Origin: Prosthecobacter sp. | GTDB taxonomy: Bacteria > Verrucomicrobiota > Verrucomicrobiia > Verrucomicrobiales > Verrucomicrobiaceae | Assembly (NCBI GenBank): GCA_021733925.1 | Contig: JAIPJY010000009.1 | Span: forward strand, 108,399-172,398 | Reading direction: 5' to 3' | Length of the DNA stretch: 64,000 bases | In this document: in pieces, positions 51,528 to 59,052 of the stretch | Layout of the letters: each line of letters opens with the position of its first letter | Position numbering within the stretch: the first letter of the stretch is position 1 | Made by a program: the position numbers and the translations under genes | The notes under the pieces: generated by a model | What the model was told of the DNA's origin: nothing | What the model saw: the letters and a program-made list of their open reading frames with translations, nothing else | The model's database searches: none

Positions 51528-52670
51528 ATGTCTTTTGAGCTTCTTGCCACCGATCCTTCGTCCCACGCCCGCCGCGGGCGGCTGACGACGCCCCATGGGG
51601 TGGTAGAGACGCCGGTGTTCATGCCGGTGGGTACGCAGGGCACGGTGAAGGCCATGCACCCGGATGAGTTGAAGGCGCTCAATTCGCAGATCATCCTAGG
51701 CAACACCTACCACCTCTTTGTACGACCGGGGATGGAGATCATGCAGGCTGCAGGCGGCCTGCATCAATTCGCGAACTGGGACCGTCCGATTTTGACGGAC
51801 AGCGGCGGCTTCCAGGTCTTCTCGCTGGCGAAACTGCGGAAGATCAAGGAGGAGGGCTGTCACTTCCAAAACCACCTCGACGGCACGCCGATGTTCATCG
51901 GCCCGGAAACGTCCATGGAAATTCAGGCGACCCTGGGCTCGGACGTCGCGATGCTGTTTGATGAATGCACGCCCTACCCCTGCGAGGCTAAAGAGGCCGA
52001 AAAGAGCCTCGATCTGACGCTACGCTGGGCGAAGCGCTGCCGGACTTGGATTGATGAACACAGGCCGCAGACCGGTGGCGGGGCGCAGCAGCACTTTGGG
52101 ATCGTGCAAGGCAGCGTCTATAAGGAGCTGCGTGAAAAATCCGCCCGGGAACTGGTGGCGATGGGTTTTGACGGCTACGCCATCGGCGGACTCAGCGTGG
52201 GCGAACCCGAAGAGGACATGATGCGTATCGCCGAATGGGTAACGCCACATCTACCTGCGAATCAGGCCCGTTATGCCATGGGTCTGGGAACGCCACCGCA
52301 GGTGATCGAGCTGATCGCACGCGGGATTGACATGTTTGACTGCGTACTGCCCACGCGGCTGGCGCGGAATGGCGCGGCATTCACCCACGAGGGCCTGATC
52401 AACCTGCGCAATGCCCGCTACGCGAAGGACTTCCGCCCCATCGCCGAAGACACGCATCCGCTCTGCCAGGGCTTTTCACGGGCGTACATCCGCCATTTGG
52501 TTCAGGCACAGGAGATTCTGGGTTTGCGGTTGATTTCTCTGCATAACCTGCATTTCTACGCGTCCCTCACGTCCAGGGCACGTCAAGCGATCGATCAGGG
52601 TTGTTTCGCCGAGTTCCGGGCTGAGGTCGTCGCGAAATATAAGTCCACCACCGCAGCCCCCGAATCATGA
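51528..52670 (+). CDS. tgt: Queuine/preQ1 tRNA-ribosyltransferase (Tgt), unusual zinc site
   Basis: 380 residues from ATG 51528 (frame opens at 51453). It exchanges G34 in GUN anticodons for preQ1. The active Asp pair is present: ILTDSGGFQ and FDCVLPTR (nucleophile). The zinc site, normally Cys-x-Cys-x2-Cys...His, reads EDTHPLCQGFSRAY with His in SLHNLHFY, so the first two Cys are replaced by Asp and His while the third Cys and the His remain. It may still bind metal. Its stop overlaps yajC (ATGA), the conserved tgt-yajC-sec order. Confidence 0.93.
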   Translation: MSFELLATDPSSHARRGRLTTPHGVVETPVFMPVGTQGTVKAMHPDELKALNSQIILGNTYHLFVRPGMEIMQAAGGLHQFANWDRPILTDSGGFQVFSLAKLRKIKEEGCHFQNHLDGTPMFIGPETSMEIQATLGSDVAMLFDECTPYPCEAKEAEKSLDLTLRWAKRCRTWIDEHRPQTGGGAQQHFGIVQGSVYKELREKSARELVAMGFDGYAIGGLSVGEPEEDMMRIAEWVTPHLPANQARYAMGLGTPPQVIELIARGIDMFDCVLPTRLARNGAAFTHEGLINLRNARYAKDFRPIAEDTHPLCQGFSRAYIRHLVQAQEILGLRLISLHNLHFYASLTSRARQAIDQGCFAEFRAEVVAKYKSTTAAPES

Positions 52671-53014
52671 TCTCTATCTCTCTCGAAAACACCCTTCTTC
52701 TGGCCCAAGCCGCCCAACCCCAAGGCGGCCTCCTTGGCAGCCCGATGATGCTGCCGATCCTCATGATCGTGGTGATGTACTTCGTCATCTTCCGCCCGCA
52801 GCAGAAGCGCATGAAGGAGCACAAGCTGCTCATCTCCAGCGTCTCCGTGAGCGACCACGTCATCATGGAAAGCGGTGTGCACGGCATCATCACCAGCGTG
52901 AAAGACCGCACCGTCATGGTCAAGATCGCCGACAACGTCAAAGTCGAGTTTGAGCGCGTCAAGATCGCCGCCGTGACGAAAAAGTCCGACATCGTTGAAG
53001 CGACCGAAGCCTAA
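52667..53014 (+). CDS. yajC: Preprotein translocase subunit YajC
   Basis: 115 residues. One membrane segment (about 22-42, MMLPILMIVVMYFVIF) is followed by RPQQKRMKEHK and a small beta domain (GVHGIITSVKDRTVMVKIADNVKVEFER) typical of YajC. It binds SecDF at the translocon. The start ATG overlaps the tgt stop; secDF starts about 45 bp after its end, so the three form an operon. Length and topology are normal. Confidence 0.95.
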   Translation: MISISLENTLLLAQAAQPQGGLLGSPMMLPILMIVVMYFVIFRPQQKRMKEHKLLISSVSVSDHVIMESGVHGIITSVKDRTVMVKIADNVKVEFERVKIAAVTKKSDIVEATEA

Positions 53015-53059
53015 TTGGCTCCCCCTTTAGTTTTTCCCAACCCACCAGCCCACCTGTCC

Positions 53060-55480
53060 ATGAATCCCTTCGTCACCTTTTTTGTCGGTGCCTCCATTTT
53101 GATGATGCTGCTCGTCTATGTCGGCACCGCTGTGCATACGACCAAGCGCCGGGTGGGCACGCTCCTCATCATTCTCACCGCTTTCTCGGCCATCTATACG
53201 ATCGAGGCGATGAAACTCCAGCTGGGCATCGACCTTCAGGGCGGCAGCGAGTTCATCGTTCAGCTCTCTCCGGGCAAAAAGGATGACGGCACTCCCAAAG
53301 CAGTCACCAGCAACGATGTGCAACAGGCGATCGACATCCTGCAGAGGCGTCTCAGCCCAGGCGGCGAAAAAGATCTCACCCTACAACCGGAAGGCAGTGA
53401 CCGGATTGTGATTCAGATGCCCGGCATCACCGAGGAGGAGATCAAAGAGGTGCGGAAAACCATCCAAACTGTGGCCCATCTCGAATTCCGCCGGGTTCAT
53501 CCTGACAGCCAGGCCAAGCTGGAACAGATCAAGGCGCGCGGCGGACTCAAGGAGCCGGGCTGGGTGGAAATGTTCTACAAGCCCACCACCGCCAAAGATG
53601 GCAGCATCATCAACAGGTCTGAACTCGTGCGCGATTCAGCGGACATCGAGGGCAAATACGTCTCCTCTGCTTTTCGCACTTACGATGCCGAGGGCAACAA
53701 AGTTTCGCTCCAGTTCGACAGTACGGGGGCCAAGCTCTTTGATGAACTGGCAGCAGCGCATTTCGAGAAACAAATGGCCATCATTGTGGATGACCAGATC
53801 CAATCAGCGCCAGTGCTGCGGGAGAAACAGTTCGGCGGCAGGGCTGTCATCTCCGGCGGCAGCGGCAAGGGCTTCACCCAGCAGGAGGCCGACACGCTGG
53901 CCACGCTGCTGAGCAATCCTTTGCAGAATCCGATGAAGATCCTGTCCGAAAGTTCAGTGTCCTCGGCTTACGGCCAGTCCTCCATTGATCAGGGCAAGTG
54001 GATCGGCGTCGCCGCTCTGCTCATCACCACCTGCTTCATGTTGTTCATCTACCGTCTCGCAGGTATTGTAGCGATTGTCGGCCTGGTCATCAACATCGCG
54101 ATCCTGTTCGGTGCGATGGCCTTGTTTGGCTTCACACTGACCATGCCCGGCATCGCCGGTGTCGTGCTGACCATTGGCATGGCGGTGGATGCGAACGTGC
54201 TGATCTATGAACGACTGCGCGAGGAAATGGAGGCGGGCAAGACTTTCTCCGCCGCGCTGGAAGCCGCTTATGAAAAGGCTTTTTCCGCCATTGCCGACTC
54301 CAACATCACCACGCTCATCTCAGCCTTGATTTTGTTCCTCATCTCCGGCGGTCTGGTCAAAGGTTTCGCCGTCACGCTCATGATCGGTCTGATCTCCTCG
54401 ATGATTGGTGCGCTGATCGTCACCCGCGTGATCTTCATGTGGGTGGTGGACAAGAACATCCTGAAGAAGATTCACACGACCAAAATCATCCCGGACAAGG
54501 TCTTCGACATCCTGTCTTCGGCGCCCAAGTTCATCATTGCCTCGCTCGTCGTCACCGCGATCTCGTTTGGCACGCTTGCCTACAAGTGGGACGCAAGTTT
54601 CGGCATCGACTTCCGTGGCGGCAGCCGCGTGGATGTGACGCTGGTCAAAGGCAAGAACATCACCGATGACGAATTCGCGGCCGTGTTCAAGGGACTCAAG
54701 CAGGAGGACGGCAAAACAGACCTCGGCACCTATTACCCCCAGCGCAAAAGCGACGCCACCGGAGCGACGAACATCAGCATTCGCTGTGATGAAAAGAGCG
54801 GTACGGTGATTCAAAACGCCGTCAACAGCCACTGGAAATCCGACACCGTGCTCGGCACCAGCATTGCGACCGTGGGTTCCGTGATCGGAGACGAGCTCGC
54901 CAAGCAGTCCTTCTGGGCCATGCTCGCCGCACTGATCGCGATTTTCCTTTATCTGTTGATGCGCTACGAGTTCGCCTTCGCCGTGGGTGCCATCGTCGCC
55001 CTGTTCCATGACGTGCTCATGGTTCCCGGCCTGTGCGTGTTGTTTGGACAGGAACTCAGCATCATTCACGTCGGTGCGCTGCTCACCATCGCCGGTTACT
55101 CCATCAATGACACCATCGTCGTGTTCGACCGAATCCGTGAAACCATTCAGAAGGGCACTGGCGGCAGCATGCGCAATATGATGAACGAGGCCATCTGCAA
55201 AACGCTCTCCCGCACGCTCCTCACCGGCCCCACCGCCCTCGCGCCGATGGTCGTGCTGCTCTTCCTCGGCAATCCTGCCATGCTTGAATTCGCCATGCCG
55301 ATCACCATCGGAGTGCTGCTCGGCACCTACTCCTCCATCTTCATCGCCTCCCCGCTGGTGCTGTGGTACGCGAAGAGGACTGGCACCAGTCTCAAGCATC
55401 AGGTGCTTGATGCACAACTCGAACAGATCAAGGCCGACCAGGCCATCGCAGCCGCAGCGATCGCAGGCGGCAAGAAGTAG
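53060..55480 (+). CDS. secDF: SecDF fusion protein translocase subunit
   Basis: 806 residues from ATG 53060; the frame also runs to a TTG at 53015 directly after yajC. SecD half: first membrane helix, then LQLGIDLQGGSEFIVQL (D1 motif), a periplasmic P1 head, and five helices. SecF half starts about residue 490 with FGIDFRGGSRVDVTL and ends with IVALFHDVLMVPGL and TIAGYSINDTIVVFDRIRE. The two halves are fused in one protein, as in several bacterial phyla. It uses the proton gradient to pull exported proteins out. Last gene of tgt-yajC-secDF, followed by a strong terminator. Confidence 0.95.
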   Translation: MNPFVTFFVGASILMMLLVYVGTAVHTTKRRVGTLLIILTAFSAIYTIEAMKLQLGIDLQGGSEFIVQLSPGKKDDGTPKAVTSNDVQQAIDILQRRLSPGGEKDLTLQPEGSDRIVIQMPGITEEEIKEVRKTIQTVAHLEFRRVHPDSQAKLEQIKARGGLKEPGWVEMFYKPTTAKDGSIINRSELVRDSADIEGKYVSSAFRTYDAEGNKVSLQFDSTGAKLFDELAAAHFEKQMAIIVDDQIQSAPVLREKQFGGRAVISGGSGKGFTQQEADTLATLLSNPLQNPMKILSESSVSSAYGQSSIDQGKWIGVAALLITTCFMLFIYRLAGIVAIVGLVINIAILFGAMALFGFTLTMPGIAGVVLTIGMAVDANVLIYERLREEMEAGKTFSAALEAAYEKAFSAIADSNITTLISALILFLISGGLVKGFAVTLMIGLISSMIGALIVTRVIFMWVVDKNILKKIHTTKIIPDKVFDILSSAPKFIIASLVVTAISFGTLAYKWDASFGIDFRGGSRVDVTLVKGKNITDDEFAAVFKGLKQEDGKTDLGTYYPQRKSDATGATNISIRCDEKSGTVIQNAVNSHWKSDTVLGTSIATVGSVIGDELAKQSFWAMLAALIAIFLYLLMRYEFAFAVGAIVALFHDVLMVPGLCVLFGQELSIIHVGALLTIAGYSINDTIVVFDRIRETIQKGTGGSMRNMMNEAICKTLSRTLLTGPTALAPMVVLLFLGNPAMLEFAMPITIGVLLGTYSSIFIASPLVLWYAKRTGTSLKHQVLDAQLEQIKADQAIAAAAIAGGKK

Positions 55481-55684
55481 CCGAGAACTCGGGATTCCTT
55501 CGATTCCATTCCTCACAACTCCATGGCTTGGCGGGCGTTTGACGCTTTCCCTGCCAGAGGAGGTGGGGGGGAGTTGCGGACCGTCTATTAATCGATCGAA
55601 GAAGGCCCTGAATCGGGACGCATGCGCCGTGTTCCCCGTGGCGGTTTGTCCATCGGACGAACAAGGGCACCGCAGCGGCACAAA

Positions 55685-55712
55685 AAAGAGGCGGCATTGC
55701 AGCCGCCTCTTT
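55685..55712. terminator. Bidirectional intrinsic terminator
   Basis: AAAGAGGCGGC and GCCGCCTCTTT form a perfect 11-bp stem with a 6-nt loop; an A run at 55682-55687 gives a T run on the minus strand and TTT closes the plus side. It lies between the convergent secDF and L,D-transpeptidase genes and can serve both. Confidence 0.85.
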
Positions 55713-55730
55713 CGTGTGCCAGATCATTTC

Positions 55731-56594
55731 TCAGTTGTTGACTGGCGGCGGTGCATTCGCCGGCTCGGCAGGTTTCACTTCGATAGGCGGTGTAGCTGGA
55801 TCAGGTGTGACAGGAGGGGCTTCAAGCGGAGGGGTCGTCACTCCCCCTTTCGGACCGTTGGGATCATCAGGAGCCAGGGAGGTTGCAGCCGCAGCCGATG
55901 CGGCCGCTTCCCCGGCTTTCTTTTTCGCCGCCGCAAGTTTCGCGGAGTTTGCTTTCGCCTTATCGGCGGATTGTTTGAGGTAGGTCTGATAATCAGGCCC
56001 GTTGCCCGTGACCGTCACCGGTGTGCCCACCGCCGTGTGTTCGAACAGAATCGGCGCCATCTTGGAGGGCAGGCGGATGCAGCCGTGCGAAGCACGACGT
56101 CCGGGCTTTGGAATCGGCCCGATGTGCATGCCGACGCCATCGCCGGTGAGACGCATGAAGTACGTCATCTTGGCCGCTTGAAAGCGCCCGCCTTCCGGCA
56201 GCAGATCCCGGCCTTGCTTGAAGTCCGAGTTCACCAGTTTGCCATCCTTGTCGAAGCCTTTGCCGTAGAGGTTGGAAACCTTGTCCTTAATTTTTTCCAA
56301 GATCTTGAAATCACCGGTGGGCGTTGGGAAGCTGGGGATGCCGCTGGCTAAATAGGTCCAGCCAACAATGTCGCTGCCGTTGTACAACGTGGCGCGTTGC
56401 ACATCCACATTGATGAGCATGCTCGTGATCGGTTTGTTTCCGCCGGTCCATTCACCCGGATACTTCCACTCTGCTTTCACCGCTTCTGGCGGTGGTGCCG
56501 GTGGCTTTTTGCGGAAGAGCTGGCAGGAGGCCAGCAACACCATGCCAGGAACAAGCACAGCACGCGTCAGAGTTAGAGATGTTTTGAATTTCAC
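55731..56594 (-). CDS. L,D-transpeptidase (YkuD) lipoprotein
   Basis: 287 residues with a lipoprotein signal ending LLASC (Cys at about residue 24). The catalytic YkuD domain lies at about 65-205: INVDVQRATLYNG, GIPSFPTPTGDFKIL, MHIGPIPKPGRRASHGCIRLP with catalytic His and Cys in SHGCIRL. The C-terminus is an Ala/Lys stretch followed by a Pro-rich tail (about 230-287). The enzyme makes 3-3 cross-links between mDAP residues or attaches proteins to the wall, consistent with mDAP-type MurE here. It precedes the phosphatase gene on the opposite side, separated by 58 bp. Confidence 0.93.
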   Translation of the reverse strand: MKFKTSLTLTRAVLVPGMVLLASCQLFRKKPPAPPPEAVKAEWKYPGEWTGGNKPITSMLINVDVQRATLYNGSDIVGWTYLASGIPSFPTPTGDFKILEKIKDKVSNLYGKGFDKDGKLVNSDFKQGRDLLPEGGRFQAAKMTYFMRLTGDGVGMHIGPIPKPGRRASHGCIRLPSKMAPILFEHTAVGTPVTVTGNGPDYQTYLKQSADKAKANSAKLAAAKKKAGEAAASAAAATSLAPDDPNGPKGGVTTPPLEAPPVTPDPATPPIEVKPAEPANAPPPVNN

Positions 56595-56652
56595 AGCGGT
56601 CGATACTAAGGGGACTGATTCCCGCCCTCAAGTACCAGCGGAAACTATATTT

Positions 56653-57306
56653 TTAGGAAAGATCGAACAATTCCTCAGGACGTGAAATGAGTAGGTCCGC
56701 CCCGCACTCGATCAGCTCTGCTTCGCTACGAAATCCCCAGCGCACCCCCACGGCGCGCATGCCGCTGTTCTTCGCAAACTGCATGTCGATGCCCGAATCT
56801 CCCACGTAGGCCATTTCATGGGCCTGCAAACCGAGGAAGGCCGCCATCTCATGCGCGCCGGCGGCATCCGGCTTGCGCGGCACCTCGGCGCGCTGGCCCA
56901 GGATGTGGTCAAACACCCCGGTTCCAAAGAAATGCTCCGTCATCGGCACGGTGAAGCGATGTGCCTTGTTCGAAATCACGGCGAGTTTCAAGCCTCGGCG
57001 CTGCAGTTCCACCAGCATCTCCACGATGCCTTCATAGGGCCGGGTCTCAGCCTGCCAGAGCATGTCGTACTGTGCCCGGTACTCCTCCGTGCAGATCTTG
57101 ATCAGCTCGTCGCTGCGCGCTGACTCGGGCAAAGCCCGCTCCACGAGCTTTTCCATGCCATCCCCTACCATCTGCTTGAAGACCTCCTTCTCGCAGCGCG
57201 GATACCCCCGCGCATCCAGCATGCGGTTGATCGACTCCGCGATGTCTGCAAGCGAGTCGATCAGGGTGCCGTCGAGGTCGAAAATGAAGGCTTTGAGGGT
57301 GCGCAT
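56653..57306 (-). CDS. gph: Phosphoglycolate phosphatase-like HAD hydrolase
   Basis: 217 residues from ATG 57306; the frame opens upstream but MRTLKAFIFDLDGTLIDS is the HAD start. Motifs: DLDGTL (nucleophile Asp), LAVISNKA (Ser/Thr motif II), KPDAAGAHE (Lys motif III) and YVGDSGIDMQFAKN (motif IV), with a C1-type helical cap. Gph removes phosphate from 2-phosphoglycolate arising from DNA repair or oxygenation. A different small phosphate substrate is possible. Divergent from the PHP gene by 69 bp. Confidence 0.9.
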   Translation of the reverse strand: MRTLKAFIFDLDGTLIDSLADIAESINRMLDARGYPRCEKEVFKQMVGDGMEKLVERALPESARSDELIKICTEEYRAQYDMLWQAETRPYEGIVEMLVELQRRGLKLAVISNKAHRFTVPMTEHFFGTGVFDHILGQRAEVPRKPDAAGAHEMAAFLGLQAHEMAYVGDSGIDMQFAKNSGMRAVGVRWGFRSEAELIECGADLLISRPEELFDLS

Positions 57307-57375
57307 GATTCCTTCATGCCGCGAAATGAGGCCGCGATCAACTTGCCAGAGCGCCCAATGCAGCGAAAAAGCCCC

Positions 57376-58188
57376 ATGCTCACCGACTACCACACGCACA
57401 CGCCGCTTTGCCTGCATGCTGAGGGGAATCCCGTCGATTACGCACGGCACGCGCAGAGCATTGGCCTCGCGGAGATCGGCCTGTCGGATCACAACCCGAT
57501 GCCTGAGAAGTTTGACGACTGGCGCATGCTTCTCTCGGACCTGCCGCGTTACTTTGAACTGGTGGAAGAGGCGCGTGCGGCGCTGCCTGATTTTCCCATC
57601 CGTCTCGCGCTCGAATGCGACCACATTGAAGGTTATCAAAAGTGGATCGATGAGACGGCGGGCATGGCAGACTGGGACTACCTCATCGGCAGCGTGCATT
57701 ACATCCATGACGGCATCGCCGTGGATGACCCAAAGCATGTCTCGCGCTGGAAAACGGCTTCCGACATCGAGCACATGTGGGGCATGTACTGGAAGCTGTA
57801 TGAGCAGATGATCCGCACCCAGCAGTTCGACTTCCACGCGCACCCCGACCTCGCCAAACGCTTCGGCCTGCGCCCTGCGGGCGATCTGCGACCCTACTAC
57901 GAGCCCGTGATCCAGGCCCTCGTCGATACCAACGGCATCCTCGAAGTCAGCACCGCCGGCCTGCGCAAAGACGTGCGCGAGATCTACCCGGCCCGCGAGA
58001 TGCTGGAGATGGCCTTCGCTGCCAAAGTGCCCATCGTGATCAATTCAGACGCGCATCTGCCCACAGACGTCGGCGTGGATTTTAACAAGGCGCTCGATCT
58101 CGTGCGCAGCGTTGGTTACACGACCACGGTGCGGTTTGAACAACGCCAGCGCCAAGTGGTCCCACTTCCAGAGGCATGGCCGCTATGA
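57376..58188 (+). CDS. PHP-type histidinol-phosphatase-like phosphoesterase
   Basis: 270 residues from ATG 57376 (ATG at 57358 and 57316 also in frame). PHP metal motifs: DYHTHTPLC near the start, GLSDHNP, LECDHIEG, GSVHYI, and the late FDFHAHPDL and NSDAHLPTDVG. This is the layout of HisK-type histidinol-phosphatase (ninth step of His synthesis), but related members act on other phosphates; no his genes are nearby. Its stop overlaps the folP-like start (ATGA), so they are coupled. Confidence 0.87.
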   Translation: MLTDYHTHTPLCLHAEGNPVDYARHAQSIGLAEIGLSDHNPMPEKFDDWRMLLSDLPRYFELVEEARAALPDFPIRLALECDHIEGYQKWIDETAGMADWDYLIGSVHYIHDGIAVDDPKHVSRWKTASDIEHMWGMYWKLYEQMIRTQQFDFHAHPDLAKRFGLRPAGDLRPYYEPVIQALVDTNGILEVSTAGLRKDVREIYPAREMLEMAFAAKVPIVINSDAHLPTDVGVDFNKALDLVRSVGYTTTVRFEQRQRQVVPLPEAWPL

Positions 58189-59027
58189 TCTGGCAGGCAC
58201 GACAGCACCGCATCGAATTTCCCCACCGTCCGATGGTGATGGGGATCGTGAACATCAATGACGACTCCTTCTGTGGCGATGGCACGCTTGACCCGGGCAA
58301 GGCGCTGGCTCAGGCGAAGCAGCAGCTTCAGGACGGCGCGGACATCATCGACATCGGTGCGGAGAGCGCACGAACCAACCGCGAGGCCATCAGCGTATCC
58401 GAGGAGATCGACCGCCTGCTGCCCTTTCTCGAAAAGTGGCCGGAGCTCAGCTCCCGCTTCAATGCCCCGCTGCTTTCCATCAACACCTGGCGCAGTGATG
58501 TCATCGCCGAAGTTCTGCCGCATGGTGGCGACCTCATCAACGACATCAGCGGCCTGCCGGATGCCTTCAATGCCAAGCTCTGTGCCGAGCACAACGCCGG
58601 CCTGCTCATCATGCACAGCGTCGGCCAGCCGAAGGTGCCGCACACGCATGTGAAGTATGACAGCATCATGGACACGCTGGATCGCTTCTTTGAGCAGCGC
58701 CTCGTGCTGGCGGAGAGCGTCGGGCTGCCGCGTGAAAACATCGTGCTCGATCCCGGCATCGACTTCGCCAAACAGAAGGACGACAACCTCACCATCTATC
58801 GCGAACTCAAGCGCCTCCACCGTTTTGAGCGGCCCGTCCTGCTGCCGGTGTCACGCAAGACGGTCGTTGGCGATGTGCTCGGCATTCCCGCCTTGGAGCG
58901 CGATCCGGGCACCCAGGCCTGCATCGCCGCAGGCATGAGCCGCGGCGCACAGATTTTCCGTGTACACCACGTCAAAGCTGCGGTGCAAACCGTGAAGATG
59001 CTCTGGGCGGTCGAAGACAGCCGCTGA
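58185..59027 (+). CDS. folP: Divergent dihydropteroate-synthase-like protein
   Basis: 280 residues from ATG 58185, overlapping the preceding stop; an ATG at 58176 is an alternative. The TIM-barrel of DHPS is recognisable: MGIVNINDDSFCGDG in place of MGIVNxTPDSF-DGG, DIIDIGAESARTN in place of DIGGESTRPG, INDISGL, and VSRKTVVGDVLG. The conserved Asp of SxDT reads SINT, so a residue contacting the pterin differs. It probably still belongs to folate synthesis, but another pterin-binding role is possible; the symbol is by family only. Coupled to a PHP phosphatase. Confidence 0.8.
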   Translation: MIWQARQHRIEFPHRPMVMGIVNINDDSFCGDGTLDPGKALAQAKQQLQDGADIIDIGAESARTNREAISVSEEIDRLLPFLEKWPELSSRFNAPLLSINTWRSDVIAEVLPHGGDLINDISGLPDAFNAKLCAEHNAGLLIMHSVGQPKVPHTHVKYDSIMDTLDRFFEQRLVLAESVGLPRENIVLDPGIDFAKQKDDNLTIYRELKRLHRFERPVLLPVSRKTVVGDVLGIPALERDPGTQACIAAGMSRGAQIFRVHHVKAAVQTVKMLWAVEDSR

Positions 59028-59052
59028 GCACAGGATCGAGTTTTTGGGAGGA

